From NCBI GenBank assembly GCA_035576205.1, contig DATLWR010000119.1, forward strand, positions 1-39,762: a stretch of DNA of 39,762 bases, read 5' to 3'. Under the pieces are notes generated by a model. That model searched no databases. It saw only the letters and a program-made list of their open reading frames with translations, and was not told where the DNA came from. The translations under genes and the position numbers were made by a program. The stretch comes from DATLWR01 sp035576205 (GTDB lineage Bacteria > Pseudomonadota > Zetaproteobacteria > Mariprofundales > Mariprofundaceae). Numbering within the stretch: position 1 is the stretch's first letter; each line of letters begins with the position of its first letter. Positions 1 to 9,004 of this stretch are shown here, piece after piece.

Positions 1-3
1 GGA

Positions 4-1122
4 TCAGCGAATCAGTTCGGCGAAGCGGTCGAACAGGTAATCGGCATCGTGCGGACCGGGGCTCGCCTCCGGGTGGTACTGCACCGAGAAGACCGGCTTG
101 TCCTTCACGCGCAACCCCTCGACGGTGCCGTCGAACAGCGAGCGATGGGTGATCTCGACATTGGCCGGCACGGCATCGTCGCGCACCGCATAGCCGTGAT
201 TCTGGCTGGTGATCTCGATCTTGCCGGTGGTCTCGTCCTTGACGGGGTGATTGCCACCGCGGTGGCCGAACTTCAGCTTGAAGGTGGAAAGTCCCAGTGC
301 CTGGCTCAAGAGCTGGTGGCCCATGCAGATACCGAAGATCGGGACTTCCTTGTCCAGCAGGCCGCGGATGGTTTTGACCGCATAGGTGACGGCCGCCGGA
401 TCACCCGGGCCGTTGGAGAGGAAGATACCGTCCGGCTTGTAGGCCATGATCTCGTCGACACTACTCTGCGCCGGCACCACGGTCACCCGCAGGCCGCGGT
501 CGGCCAGTTTGCGGAAGATGTTTTTCTTGCAGCCGGAATCGATCGCCACGACGTTCGCCCGGATCGCAGGCCGCCTGAACGCCGAAGCTTTCAGATCGTA
601 GCTACCCTCTTCCCAGACATAGGCCTTCTTGCAGCTGACCTGGCCGACCAGATCGCGTCCTTCCAGCCCCTCCCAGCTTTTCGCCATCGCCACGGCATCC
701 GCCTCGCTCATGCCGTCGGAGGCGATGACGCCGTTCTGGGCGCCGTTGTCGCGCAGATGCCGGACCAACGCGCGGGTATCGATACCGGCGATGCCGACCA
801 CCTTGCGCGCCTTCAGCCAGGCGTCGAAATCGGATTCGGCGCGGAAATTGGAGGTGATTCGGGTCGGCTGGCGGACGATCAGGCCGCGTGCCGCGACCGC
901 CTCCGACTCCATGTCGGCATCGTTGACGCCGACATTGCCGATCTGCGGATAGGTGAAGGTGATGATCTGGTCGGTATAGGAGGGATCGGTGAGGATCTCC
1001 TGATAGCCGGTCAGCGACGTGTTGAAACAGACCTCGCCGACCGTATGCCCGATATGTCCCAATGGCTGGCCACGGAAGATGCGGCCGTCGGCCAGTGCAA
1101 GGATTGCCTCGTTTGTACTCAT
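4..1122 (-). CDS. carA: Carbamoyl-phosphate synthase small (glutaminase) subunit
   Basis: This subunit hydrolyses glutamine and feeds ammonia to CarB for carbamoyl phosphate, the precursor of arginine and pyrimidines in the cytoplasm. The 372 residues match the family length (about 380). The N-terminal CarA domain opens with an ALADGRIFRG-type strand and has the GYQEILTDPSY segment. The C-terminal class I glutamine amidotransferase domain has the nucleophile elbow GICMGHQ (Cys266) and the His/Glu pair in QYHPEASPGPHD. The segment usually reading DFGxKxNI is here IDSGCKKNI, a minor variation. The stop codon lies at the window edge, so a following carB would be outside. It sits 91 bases downstream of the fumarase gene with only a weak ribosome binding site (CCGGGGC). 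Confidence 0.97.
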   Translation of the reverse strand: MSTNEAILALADGRIFRGQPLGHIGHTVGEVCFNTSLTGYQEILTDPSYTDQIITFTYPQIGNVGVNDADMESEAVAARGLIVRQPTRITSNFRAESDFDAWLKARKVVGIAGIDTRALVRHLRDNGAQNGVIASDGMSEADAVAMAKSWEGLEGRDLVGQVSCKKAYVWEEGSYDLKASAFRRPAIRANVVAIDSGCKKNIFRKLADRGLRVTVVPAQSSVDEIMAYKPDGIFLSNGPGDPAAVTYAVKTIRGLLDKEVPIFGICMGHQLLSQALGLSTFKLKFGHRGGNHPVKDETTGKIEITSQNHGYAVRDDAVPANVEITHRSLFDGTVEGLRVKDKPVFSVQYHPEASPGPHDADYLFDRFAELIR

Positions 1123-1186
1123 GAAATGCCCCGGATCATCAGTGCGCGAAGCTTACGAATCCGGCCTGCAACTGTCGAGCCCGCCG

Positions 1187-1213
1187 TAGGGATGCGCTGA
1201 ACAGGTATCCCTA
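1187..1213 (-). other. Inverted repeat directly after the fumarase stop codon
   Basis: TAGGGAT (1187-1193) and ATCCCTA (1207-1213) form a perfect 7-bp stem with a 13-base loop in the 91-base gap between fumC and carA. No T-tract follows on the minus strand, so it is not a typical intrinsic terminator. It could stabilise the 3' end of the fumC message or reduce read-through into carA. Function is inference. Confidence 0.4.
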
Positions 1214-2584
1214 TCAGCTGTGCGGGCCGAGCATGGAGGTCGGATCGAGCAACCTGTCGAGTTCTTCCTCCGGCAACACCTGCTGCTCTACGCACAGCTG
1301 CCGCACGGTTTTGCCCTCGGCGACCGCCTGCTTGGCCAGCCCTGCCGCCCGGTCGTAGCCGATCACCGGCGCCAGCGAGGTGACCATGCTCATGCTCCAT
1401 TCGATCTGCTCGGCACAGCGCTCACGATTGGCAACAAGCCCTGCGATGCAGCTGTCGGCAAACATCCGGCAGGCCGCCGCCAGCAAACGCTCGCTCTCCA
1501 GCAGGTTGTGGGCGATCACCGGCAGCATGACATTCAGCTCGAGCAAGCCTGAAGCGCCACCGAAGGTGACCGCCGCATCGTTGCCGATCACCTGGGCGCA
1601 GACCTGCGCCAGCGACTCGGCGATCACCGGGTTCACCTTGCCGGGCATGATCGACGAGCCGGGCTGCACAGCCGGCACGGTGATCTCGCCGATGCCGCAG
1701 CGCGGCCCGGCGTTGAGCAGCCGCACGTCGTTGGCGATCTTCACCAGCGACACCGCGACGGTACGCAACTGGCCGGAAAGCTCGACCGCTGCATCCTGTG
1801 CCGCCTGCGCCTCGAAGTGATTGGCCGCCTCGCGGAATTCGATGTCGTAGATATCGGAAAGCTCGGCCGCCACGCGGGCGCCGAATTCGGGATGCGTGTT
1901 CAGTCCGGTACCGACCGCCGTGCCTCCCTGCGCCAGCTCGGTCAGCCGCGGCAGGCAGGCGTACAGCCGCTCGATACCCAGCTCCACCTGTCTGGCCCAG
2001 CCGGAAATCTCCTGGCCAAGGGTCACGGGGGTGGCGTCCATCAGGTGCGTGCGGCCGATCTTTACCGCATCCATGCAGGCGTTGGCCTGTTTCTGCAACG
2101 CCTTGTGCAGGTGCGTCAGTGCCGGCAACAGCGTATGCACCAGCAGATCGGCGGCGGCAAGGTGGATGGCGGTCGGAATCACATCGTTCGACGACTGCCC
2201 CATGTTGACATGGTCGTTCGGATGCACACTCACCTTGGTGTCGAGCTGTGCGCAGCGATGGGCGATCACCTCGTTGGCATTCATGTTGGTACTGGTCGCC
2301 GAACCGGTCTGGAAGATATCGAGCACGAACTCGGCGTCCCACTGCCCGTCGGCCACCTCGCTGGCCGCCTGCCCGATCAGCTTCGCACGCGGCATATCGA
2401 GCTTGCCGAGCGCCAGGTTGACGGCAGCCGCCGCATGCTTGATACGGCCGAGAGCCTTGATGAATTCGCGCGGAAAGCGCAGTCCGGAGACTGGAAAATT
2501 GGCCAGCGCCCGCGCCGTCTGGGCACCGTACATGGCATTTTCGGGAACCTGCATCTCGCCCATCGAGTCCCGTTCGATACGCAT
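1214..2584 (-). CDS. fumC: Class II fumarate hydratase
   Basis: This enzyme interconverts fumarate and malate in the TCA cycle, as a homotetramer of the fumarase/aspartase superfamily. Visible are the opening MRIERDSMGEMQVPENAMYGAQT typical of FumC, the GQSSNDVIPTA segment, GRTHLMDATPVTLGQE, and the signature loop GSSIMPGKVNPV with the mobile-loop serines near residues 310-311. The region after it (GGASG.LELNVMLPVIAHNLLES) follows fumarase rather than aspartase, although the two families are close and aspartase is the main alternative. An upstream ATG at 2623 is in frame, but the ATG at 2584 starts at the conserved MRIERD and has GGGAGGAG about 12 bases before it. Length is 456 residues. Confidence 0.92.
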   Translation of the reverse strand: MRIERDSMGEMQVPENAMYGAQTARALANFPVSGLRFPREFIKALGRIKHAAAAVNLALGKLDMPRAKLIGQAASEVADGQWDAEFVLDIFQTGSATSTNMNANEVIAHRCAQLDTKVSVHPNDHVNMGQSSNDVIPTAIHLAAADLLVHTLLPALTHLHKALQKQANACMDAVKIGRTHLMDATPVTLGQEISGWARQVELGIERLYACLPRLTELAQGGTAVGTGLNTHPEFGARVAAELSDIYDIEFREAANHFEAQAAQDAAVELSGQLRTVAVSLVKIANDVRLLNAGPRCGIGEITVPAVQPGSSIMPGKVNPVIAESLAQVCAQVIGNDAAVTFGGASGLLELNVMLPVIAHNLLESERLLAAACRMFADSCIAGLVANRERCAEQIEWSMSMVTSLAPVIGYDRAAGLAKQAVAEGKTVRQLCVEQQVLPEEELDRLLDPTSMLGPHS

Positions 2585-2686
2585 CTTGGCCACACACTCC
2601 TCCCGCACGGTTGATCGCCTCACTCTAGGAGTTCCGCCCCGGCGAATAAAGGGAATGACGCCTGAAAAAAGCTGGCTGAAAGCAAC

Positions 2687-2714
2687 AGGGGCCCGCGATT
2701 GCTCGCAGGCCCCT
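2687..2714 (-). terminator. GC-rich hairpin after tRNA-Asn
   Basis: On the minus strand, downstream of the tRNA, AGGGGCCTGCG pairs with CGCGGGCCCCT around a short AGCAAT-type loop, with one or two mismatches. The nearest T-run (six T, 2665-2670) is 17 bases further on, so a classical intrinsic terminator is only partly supported. It probably marks the tRNA 3' end or separates the tRNA from fumC. Confidence 0.5.
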
Positions 2715-2722
2715 GGCTCATA

Positions 2723-2797
2723 TGGCTCCCCGGGCCGGACTCGAACCAGCGGCCAGGTGATTAACAGTCACCTGCTCTACCACTGAGCTACCGGGGA
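2723..2797 (-). tRNA. tRNA-Asn (anticodon GTT)
   Basis: The minus strand folds into a full cloverleaf. The acceptor TCCCCGG pairs with CCGGGGA (2791-2797 with 2727-2733). The D arm is GCTCAGTGGTAGAGC. The anticodon loop CTGTTAA carries GTT at plus positions 2763-2765. The T arm contains GGTTCGAGTCC. The discriminator G is at 2726, and CCA is encoded at 2723-2725. A promoter lies just upstream. Confidence 0.97.
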
Positions 2798-2811
2798 ATG
2801 TGAGGCGGCGA

Positions 2812-2840
2812 ACGGTACGAACCGACACCCGGCCTGTCAA
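2812..2840 (-). promoter_or_regulatory. Sigma-70-type promoter of tRNA-Asn
   Basis: A perfect -35 hexamer TTGACA (2840-2835) is followed after 17 bases by TACCGT (2817-2812) as -10. The tRNA 5' end is 14 bases beyond. The region between -10 and the start is GC-rich, as in stringently controlled stable RNA promoters. Motifs are seen; activity is inferred. Confidence 0.65.
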
Positions 2841-3043
2841 CCTGAGATAGGCCATCCGTTTTCGTGCCTGTTGTCACAGCATTATCAGGAGATTTCGGGC
2901 CGGGTTCGGCCTGATGGCGGCAGACCGATCATGAAGCCGCAATTGAACCTTGCCTTCCGCCCCTTTACCTTGCCATCATACGCAGGATATGGAAGTTAGG
3001 GTCATGCCATGCTATATTGCATGAACATGGAGGGGCAATAGCT

Positions 3044-5557
3044 TTGAATCTCAGCAGTTTTTGGAAATCCGACTGGTTTGTGGGCGTCCTGATCAGCCTG
3101 CTTTTCCTCGTTGCCCATTTTACCGGTTTCTCGCCGCTCCGCACGCTCGAATACCAGGCTTACGACGTCGGTGTCGCTGCAAGCCAGCACCCTGCCGACA
3201 ACAGGATCGTCATTCTGGCCATCGACGACGATTCGATCGACCGCATCGGCCGCTGGCCATGGCCGCGTACGACGATCGCCGACATGATCACCAAGGTAGC
3301 CCAGGCCGGCGCCCGCCTCATCGGCGTGGACATCTTCTACAGCGAAACGCTGGAGAAACCCCGCGGCCTCAATGCGCAGCTGCAGCTGGCCGAACTGCTC
3401 AAGCAGCAGGGCAAGGATGCCGAAGCCGCCAAGGTGTTGGCCGATGCGCGTGCCATGGACGAGGACAAGGTACTGGCTGATGCCGTGACGAAATCCGGGA
3501 ATACGCTGATGCCGATATTCTTCGAACTCGGCACGCCGCGCGGCAAGCCGGACCAGCAGCTGCCGGACTACATTGCGCGCGACGCCATTCCGCAGGTCTC
3601 CGACCCGGCCGGCATTCTGGCGCCACTCACAGCCGTCAAGATGCGCTATCCGTACGACGACCTGGCCGAAGCCGCTGCCGGCCTCGGCCACCTGAACGTC
3701 GCCGTCGATTCCGACGGCAGCGTGCGTACCGAACCGCTGGCGATCAACTATTACGGCCGGTACTTCCCGTCGATGTCGCTGCTGATGGCGGCCAAGGATC
3801 TCAACCTGTCGATGCAGGATATCCGCATCAACAGCGAGACCGGTATCGAACTGGGAGCCCTGACCATCGGTACCGATCCGCAGCTGCGCATGCGCCCGGC
3901 TTTCCATACCGACAAGAAGACGGGCAAGGATTTCACCACCTACTCCTTCTATGACGTACAGGCCGGCCGCATTCCGGCCAGCCTGCTGAAGGACAAGATC
4001 GTACTGATCGGCATCACCGCCAATGGCATCGGCGACACGCTGGTCACCCCCGTCAACACCCGCATGAGCGGCGTCGAATTCAACGCCAACACCCTGCAGA
4101 GCATCCTCAAGGAGGACTTCTTCACCCACCCGACCTGGGCGATGATGGTTGAGCTCGGCCTGCTGCTGCTGGTGGCCCTCTACCTCATCCTGCTGCTGCC
4201 GCGTCTCGGCGCCGGCATGGGGGCACTGATCTCCGGCCTGCTGTTCGTCACACTGATTGCCGCCGATGTGCTGCTGCTGACCGGCTCCGCCCTGTGGATC
4301 CAGACGATGACGGCTGCGGCGCTGCTGCTGACCGGCCACATCCTCTTGACCACCAAGCGCTATTTCGCCACCGAAGAGGACCGGCAGAAGATCTCCGCCG
4401 ACTCCGCCGAAACCAACAAGATGCTCGGTCTCTCCTTCCAGAGCCAGGGCATGCTCGACATGGCCTTCGACAAGTTCCGCAAGTGCCCGGTCAACGACGA
4501 CATCCTCTCCATCCTCTACAACCTGGCGCTCGATTTCGAACGCAAGCGCCAGTTCAACAAGGCGATGGCCGTCTACGAGTACATGAGCGAGACCAATCCG
4601 AACTACAAGGATATCGCCGCCCGCCTCGAGCGAGTGAAGAACGCCGGCGAAACACTGATCTTCGGCTCCAGCACCACCGGCGGCGGCATGTCCACACTGC
4701 TCATCACCGGCGGCGCCAAGCCGACACTCGGCCGCTACGAGATCGTCAAGGAGCTCGGCAAGGGTGCGATGGGTACCGTTTACCTGGGCCGCGACCCGAA
4801 GATCAACCGCGAAGTCGCCATCAAGACGATGGCCCTGTCGCAGGAATTCGAGGCCGACGAACTGGAGGAGGTGAAGGAGCGTTTCTTCCGCGAGGCCGAA
4901 ACTGCCGGCATGCTCAACCACCCGAACATCGTCACCATCTTCGATGCCGGTGAGGAGCACGATCTGGCCTATATCGCCATGGAGTTCCTGAACGGCTCCG
5001 ATCTGTCGCCGTTCACCAAGCCGGGCAAGCTGCTCTCCAAGGTGGCCGTACTGAAGATCATCGGCAAGGTCGCCGAAGCGCTGAACTACGCCCACGGCAA
5101 GGGCGTCATCCACCGCGACATCAAGCCGGCGAATATCATGCTGCTGAAGAACAAGACCATCAAGGTGACCGACTTCGGTATCGCCCGTATCACCGCCTCG
5201 AGCAAGACCAAGACGGGTGTCGTGCTCGGCACGCCATCCTACATGTCGCCCGAACAGCTCTCCGGCAAGCATGTCGACGGCCGCTCCGATCTCTTCTCGC
5301 TGGGCGTGATGATGTACGAAATGCTGACCGGCACCCGCCCCTTCCGCGGCGATTCTATGGCCACGCTGATGTTCCAGATCGCCAACGAACCGCATCCGGA
5401 TATTCGCGAGCATTGCCCCGAATTGCCCGAGAGCCTCAGCAGGCTGATCGACAAACTGTTGTCCAAGGATCCGAACACCAGAATCGGCACCGGCAACGAA
5501 CTGGTCAAAGGCATCATTCAATGCTTGAATGACATGCATGCGCAGGGAGGTAGTTGA
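3044..5557 (+). CDS. CHASE2-domain membrane receptor Ser/Thr protein kinase
   Basis: This is a membrane sensor kinase that should read an extracytoplasmic signal and phosphorylate Ser/Thr residues of cytoplasmic targets. Order: one N-terminal membrane helix (about residues 10-28), an extracytoplasmic CHASE2 domain (about 30-345), three closely spaced helices (about 365-440), a linker with TPR-like helices (about 460-540), and a Hanks-type kinase (about 565-830). Kinase motifs are intact: glycine loop GKGAMGTVYLG (from 572), VAIK lysine 594, HRDIKPAN with Asp692, DFG Asp710 and GTPSYMSPE. The start chosen is TTG at 3044 because GGAGGGG (3029-3035) lies at the right distance. An in-frame TTG at 3017 precedes that site. 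It overlaps the PP2C gene by one base (TGATG). Ligand unknown. Confidence 0.92.
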   Translation: MNLSSFWKSDWFVGVLISLLFLVAHFTGFSPLRTLEYQAYDVGVAASQHPADNRIVILAIDDDSIDRIGRWPWPRTTIADMITKVAQAGARLIGVDIFYSETLEKPRGLNAQLQLAELLKQQGKDAEAAKVLADARAMDEDKVLADAVTKSGNTLMPIFFELGTPRGKPDQQLPDYIARDAIPQVSDPAGILAPLTAVKMRYPYDDLAEAAAGLGHLNVAVDSDGSVRTEPLAINYYGRYFPSMSLLMAAKDLNLSMQDIRINSETGIELGALTIGTDPQLRMRPAFHTDKKTGKDFTTYSFYDVQAGRIPASLLKDKIVLIGITANGIGDTLVTPVNTRMSGVEFNANTLQSILKEDFFTHPTWAMMVELGLLLLVALYLILLLPRLGAGMGALISGLLFVTLIAADVLLLTGSALWIQTMTAAALLLTGHILLTTKRYFATEEDRQKISADSAETNKMLGLSFQSQGMLDMAFDKFRKCPVNDDILSILYNLALDFERKRQFNKAMAVYEYMSETNPNYKDIAARLERVKNAGETLIFGSSTTGGGMSTLLITGGAKPTLGRYEIVKELGKGAMGTVYLGRDPKINREVAIKTMALSQEFEADELEEVKERFFREAETAGMLNHPNIVTIFDAGEEHDLAYIAMEFLNGSDLSPFTKPGKLLSKVAVLKIIGKVAEALNYAHGKGVIHRDIKPANIMLLKNKTIKVTDFGIARITASSKTKTGVVLGTPSYMSPEQLSGKHVDGRSDLFSLGVMMYEMLTGTRPFRGDSMATLMFQIANEPHPDIREHCPELPESLSRLIDKLLSKDPNTRIGTGNELVKGIIQCLNDMHAQGGS

Positions 5558-6369
5558 TGAGCGCCATTGAGATGCATGCCGCGACCGATGTCGGTGTCCG
5601 TCGCAGTCACAACGAGGATTGCGTCGGCATTACCCCGACGCACGGGATCGCGGTCCTGGCCGACGGCATGGGCGGCCATAATGCCGGCGAAGTCGCCAGT
5701 GCCATGGCTGTGGACATCATCACCCGCATGCTGAAAGACCAGCTGCCGCGCATGAAGGAAGCCGAGGTGGATGACGACACAGGCTTCACCGGCGAGTCGG
5801 TCATGGCCCGGCATTCGGTTGCCACGGCCAATGACGCCATTTACGAAACAGCACAGCACAGACCCGAATGCATGGGCATGGGTACAACCGTCGTGGTTGC
5901 CGTCTTCTATGCCGATCGTGTCACCGCTGCGCATGTCGGCGATTCGCGCATGTACAGGTTGCGCGGCGACATCCTGTCGCACGTCACCGAGGACCATTCG
6001 CTGATCCAGGAGCAGGTCCGTCGCGGACTGTTGACCGCCGATGATGCACGCAACTCGTCGATCAAGAACCTGGTCACCCGGGCACTGGGCGTCGAACCGG
6101 GTGTCGACCCCGACATCGTCGAGGATATCGTGCAGGCGGGCGACATCTACCTGATGTGCTCGGACGGACTCACCGATGTGGTTCCTGACGAGGCGATCCG
6201 CCTCACGCTGACCGAATTCGGCCGCGACCTGCGCAAGGCGGCAGCCCAGCTGATCCAGTTGGCCAACGATGCCGGCGGACCGGACAACATTTCCGTCATC
6301 CTGATTCGCACCAACAAACGCTTCCAGCGCAAGCGTGGCGTATTTTCGCGATTGCTAGGAAAAAATTAA
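5557..6369 (+). CDS. PP2C-family Ser/Thr protein phosphatase
   Basis: This metal-dependent phosphatase is expected to reverse the action of the adjoining receptor kinase. The 270-residue protein is a bare PP2C catalytic domain. The acidic metal-binding motifs are present: RRSHNED near the N terminus, VLADGMGGHNAGE, AAHVGDSRMYRL, TEDHSLIQEQVRRG, MCSDGLTDVV and GGPDNISVI near the end. The ATG at 5557 overlaps the kinase stop (TGATG) and is preceded by GGGAGG at 5545-5550. This is the standard arrangement for translational coupling. A TTG directly in front (5554) is the alternative start. No membrane segment is seen, so it should be cytoplasmic. Confidence 0.94.
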   Translation: MSAIEMHAATDVGVRRSHNEDCVGITPTHGIAVLADGMGGHNAGEVASAMAVDIITRMLKDQLPRMKEAEVDDDTGFTGESVMARHSVATANDAIYETAQHRPECMGMGTTVVVAVFYADRVTAAHVGDSRMYRLRGDILSHVTEDHSLIQEQVRRGLLTADDARNSSIKNLVTRALGVEPGVDPDIVEDIVQAGDIYLMCSDGLTDVVPDEAIRLTLTEFGRDLRKAAAQLIQLANDAGGPDNISVILIRTNKRFQRKRGVFSRLLGKN

Positions 6370-6399
6370 TGTGGATACTGCCCAGTACGGAGGAGAACC

Positions 6400-7131
6400 A
6401 TGGCTAGCAAGCTGATTCTCAAGTTTAAAGACTCGATCATCTCCGAGTGCCCTCTCGATCAGGAGGAGACGACGATCGGTCGGAAGCCCGACAATACGAT
6501 CCACATCGACAACCTGGCGGTCAGCGGCCGGCATGCTCGCGTGCTGAAAATCGGCAACAAGGCCATCCTCGAGGATATGGGCAGCACCAACGGCACACTC
6601 GTTAACGACAAGCATGTCACCAAACATGTGCTGAAGCACGGCGACCAGATCGTGATCGGCAAGCATACGCTGACCTATGTGGATCTCGAGGACAAACAGC
6701 CCATCGCAGCCACTTCTCCAGAACCGGAAATGGAAGAGGAAATCGACAAGACCATGGTCATCTCGCCGCAGGCCAAGGCCGCGCTGGCGCAGAGCGACAC
6801 CATGCAAAGCCGGGCTGCCGCGGGCATGCCGCTGGCCGGCCTGCAGATCCTGGCCGGCCCGATGGCAGGCCGCAGCTTCGACCTCTCCGCATCGTTGACC
6901 AGCCTCGGCAAGGGCGATGCCTGCAAGATCAAGATCAAGGGCCTGACCGTCGGCAAGCAGGCAGCAGTGATCACCCGCCGTCCGACCGGCTACCACATCG
7001 CCCACCTGGAAGGCATGGCCAAACCGAAGGTGAACGGTGAAACCGTCGGCGAGCAGCCGCGCACCCTGAACGACGGCGACGTCATCGAACTGGGCGACAC
7101 CAAGATGGAGTTCTATATCAAGGAGGGCTGA
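6400..7131 (+). CDS. FHA-domain protein, second FHA-like fold at C terminus
   Basis: This is a probable phosphothreonine-reading partner of the kinase/phosphatase pair upstream. The N-terminal FHA domain (about residues 5-95) has the expected ligand residues: GRKPDN, SGRHA and STNGTLVN. A linker with an acidic stretch and a DKTMVISPQ segment follows. Residues about 140-240 look like a second, degenerate FHA fold: it has a GRSFDL-like strand, a GLTVGKQAAVI segment in place of SxxH, and KVNGE in place of STNGT. The second copy probably no longer binds phosphopeptide. The start has a clear GGAGGAG eight bases ahead. The gene ends convergently, 21 bases from dgt. The linker threonine could be a kinase target; that is inference. 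Confidence 0.9.
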   Translation: MASKLILKFKDSIISECPLDQEETTIGRKPDNTIHIDNLAVSGRHARVLKIGNKAILEDMGSTNGTLVNDKHVTKHVLKHGDQIVIGKHTLTYVDLEDKQPIAATSPEPEMEEEIDKTMVISPQAKAALAQSDTMQSRAAAGMPLAGLQILAGPMAGRSFDLSASLTSLGKGDACKIKIKGLTVGKQAAVITRRPTGYHIAHLEGMAKPKVNGETVGEQPRTLNDGDVIELGDTKMEFYIKEG

Positions 7132-7152
7132 TCCCCAGCCCCTCATCTGCCG

Positions 7153-8322
7153 TCAGGTCCGGGCGTGGACGTTGAACAGGCGGTCGTACTCCTCCAGCGC
7201 GTAACGGTCGGTCATACCGGCAATGTAGTCGGCAATGACCCGCGCCTTTTTGCCTTCGTCCCTCCCTTCGGCACCGGCTGACGCAATCCTGTGTTGCCCC
7301 CCCTCCGGCAGCATGGCCGGATGCTCCATATAGGCGTGAAACATATCCTTCACCACCCGCTCGGCCTTGGTGGCCATGCGCATCACCCGGTAATGGTGGT
7401 ACATGTTGCGGAACAGGTACTTTTTCAGTTCGCCGTTCATCTGCCGGACTTCACGCGAGAAACCGACCAGCGGCTTTCCTGATGCACGGACATCGCCCAG
7501 CGAAGCGATGCCGGCCTGTTCGATCCGCAGCCGTGTTTCCCGAATGACGTCCATGATCAGGAAATTGATCATCCGGCGGATCGTTTCAGTCGCCTTCAGC
7601 CGCTCATCGACACCGGCATATTCCGCCTCGACCTCATCCAGATGCCTGCGGAACAGCTCGACCTCACGCAAGCCGTCCAGATGCAGGATGCCGGCGCGCA
7701 AGCCGTCATCCACATCGTGATTGTTGTAGGCAACCTCGTCGGAGAGGTTGCCGATCTGGGCCTCGAGCGTGGACTGTTCGTCAAGATGATATTCGGCCAG
7801 ATCCTGATTGCGGGGCGTATCGTGCGGCGAATGATGCTTGACCAGCCCCTCGCGGGTTTCGTAGGTCAGATTCAGTCCCGGGAAGGCGATATAGCGCTTT
7901 TCGAGATTCTCGACGATCCGCAGTGACTGCCGGTTGTGTTCAAAACCTCCGTATGCTTGCATCACGCTGTTCAGGGCATCCTGACCGGAGTGACCGAACG
8001 GCGTATGACCGAGATCGTGGGCCAGCGCCACCGCCTCGGCCAGATCCTCGTGCAACCGCATGGCGCGACAGATCGAGCGGGCGATCTGCGCCACCTCCAG
8101 TGAGTGGGTCAGCCGCGTACGGTAGTGGTCCCCCTCATGATTGACGAACACCTGGGTCTTGTATTCGAGACGTCTGAAACCGGTGCTGTGGATGATGCGG
8201 TCGCGGTCGCGCTGGAAGGGATTGCGGGTCTGCGATTCAGCTTCCGGATAGCGCCGGCCGCGCGACTCGCCGGAACGGCAGGCGTAGGCGACAAGGCCCG
8301 CCTCGTAGGCGTCAGCGCTCAC
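7153..8322 (-). CDS. dgt: dGTPase-like HD-domain dNTP triphosphohydrolase
   Basis: This enzyme removes triphosphate from deoxynucleoside triphosphates, keeping dNTP pools in check. The 389-residue length fits the shorter dGTPase-like class rather than the 505-residue E. coli enzyme. HD-domain metal ligands are visible in RTRLTHSLEVAQIAR, ALAHDLGHTPFGHSGQ and SDEVAYNNHDVDDGL. The N-terminal RDRDRIIHSTGFRRLEYKTQVF block is family-typical, as is GGFEHNRQS. The start is a GTG at 8322 that overlaps the end of pyrF by 11 bases, with GGAAGG just ahead. It is the last gene of the long minus-strand run from pheA. Substrate preference cannot be read from sequence. Confidence 0.93.
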   Translation of the reverse strand: MSADAYEAGLVAYACRSGESRGRRYPEAESQTRNPFQRDRDRIIHSTGFRRLEYKTQVFVNHEGDHYRTRLTHSLEVAQIARSICRAMRLHEDLAEAVALAHDLGHTPFGHSGQDALNSVMQAYGGFEHNRQSLRIVENLEKRYIAFPGLNLTYETREGLVKHHSPHDTPRNQDLAEYHLDEQSTLEAQIGNLSDEVAYNNHDVDDGLRAGILHLDGLREVELFRRHLDEVEAEYAGVDERLKATETIRRMINFLIMDVIRETRLRIEQAGIASLGDVRASGKPLVGFSREVRQMNGELKKYLFRNMYHHYRVMRMATKAERVVKDMFHAYMEHPAMLPEGGQHRIASAGAEGRDEGKKARVIADYIAGMTDRYALEEYDRLFNVHART

Positions 8323-9004
8323 GGCCTTCCCGGATCATCGCCAGAGCCTCGAGTGCCGCCGCCCGAGGATCGGCAGCCTGCAGGATCGGCCGGCCGATCA
8401 CCAGGTGATCGGCACCGGCTTTTGCCGCCGATGCCGGGTCAGCGACGCGCTTCTGATCCTGCACATCCTGGTCACCCCAGCGGATGCCGGGGGTGACGGT
8501 GACAAAATCTCCGCCACAACGATCCTTGATGGCCGCTACCTCATGCACGCTGCACACCACGCCTGCAAGGCCGCAGTCGCGGGCGAGCGTCGCACGTTCG
8601 AGAGCGACCGCCTTCGCCTCGGCCTTCGGCATCGGATCGCTGGTCAGTACGGTCACGGCGATCAGCTGCATGGCGGGAAAACGGTGTGCCGCTTCGGCAG
8701 CCCGCAGCAGCATCTCCTGGCCACCGCCGGCATGCACATTCACCATCTCCACACCGAGTCCGCCCGCACTGGCAACGGCCTCCGCCACGGTATTGGGAAT
8801 ATCGTGAAACTTGAGATCGAGGAAAACACGGTGGCTTCGACGCAGTTCGCGAACCAGTGTCGGCCCTTCGGCAACAAAAAGCCGCAGACCGACCTTCAGC
8901 CAGCCGACCGCATCGCCGAGACGATCGCGCATTGCCAGGGCCGCTGCCGCATCCGGCACATCCAGCGCCACCATGACGTGATCGCGCAATTCCAGATCCG
9001 ACAT
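8312..9004 (-). CDS. pyrF: Orotidine 5'-phosphate decarboxylase
   Basis: This enzyme converts OMP to UMP, the last step of de novo pyrimidine synthesis. The 230-residue TIM-barrel protein shows the opening MVALDVPD, the catalytic tetrad segment FLDLKFHDIPNTV, the TVLTSD strand, VTPGIRWG, and the phosphate-binding GADHLVIGRPI near the C terminus. The open frame extends upstream to 9103. The ATG at 9004 begins the conserved fold and overlaps the lapB stop (TGATG), so it is preferred. The 3' end overlaps dgt by 11 bases. Placement directly after lapAB matches many gammaproteobacteria. Confidence 0.97.
   Translation of the reverse strand: MSDLELRDHVMVALDVPDAAAALAMRDRLGDAVGWLKVGLRLFVAEGPTLVRELRRSHRVFLDLKFHDIPNTVAEAVASAGGLGVEMVNVHAGGGQEMLLRAAEAAHRFPAMQLIAVTVLTSDPMPKAEAKAVALERATLARDCGLAGVVCSVHEVAAIKDRCGGDFVTVTPGIRWGDQDVQDQKRVADPASAAKAGADHLVIGRPILQAADPRAAALEALAMIREGRER

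Noticed and set aside
2850..2930. GC-rich hairpin GGCCG-GGTT-CGGCC in the gap before the receptor kinase gene
   Set aside because: Short stem, no T-run and no clear gene it would end. Likely chance pairing in GC-rich DNA.
3002..5539. 845-codon open frame on the minus strand opposite the receptor kinase gene
   Set aside because: The plus strand has intact kinase and CHASE2 motifs. The antisense translation is low-complexity (Gly, His, Gln, Val rich), as produced by GC-rich codon bias, and shows no domain.
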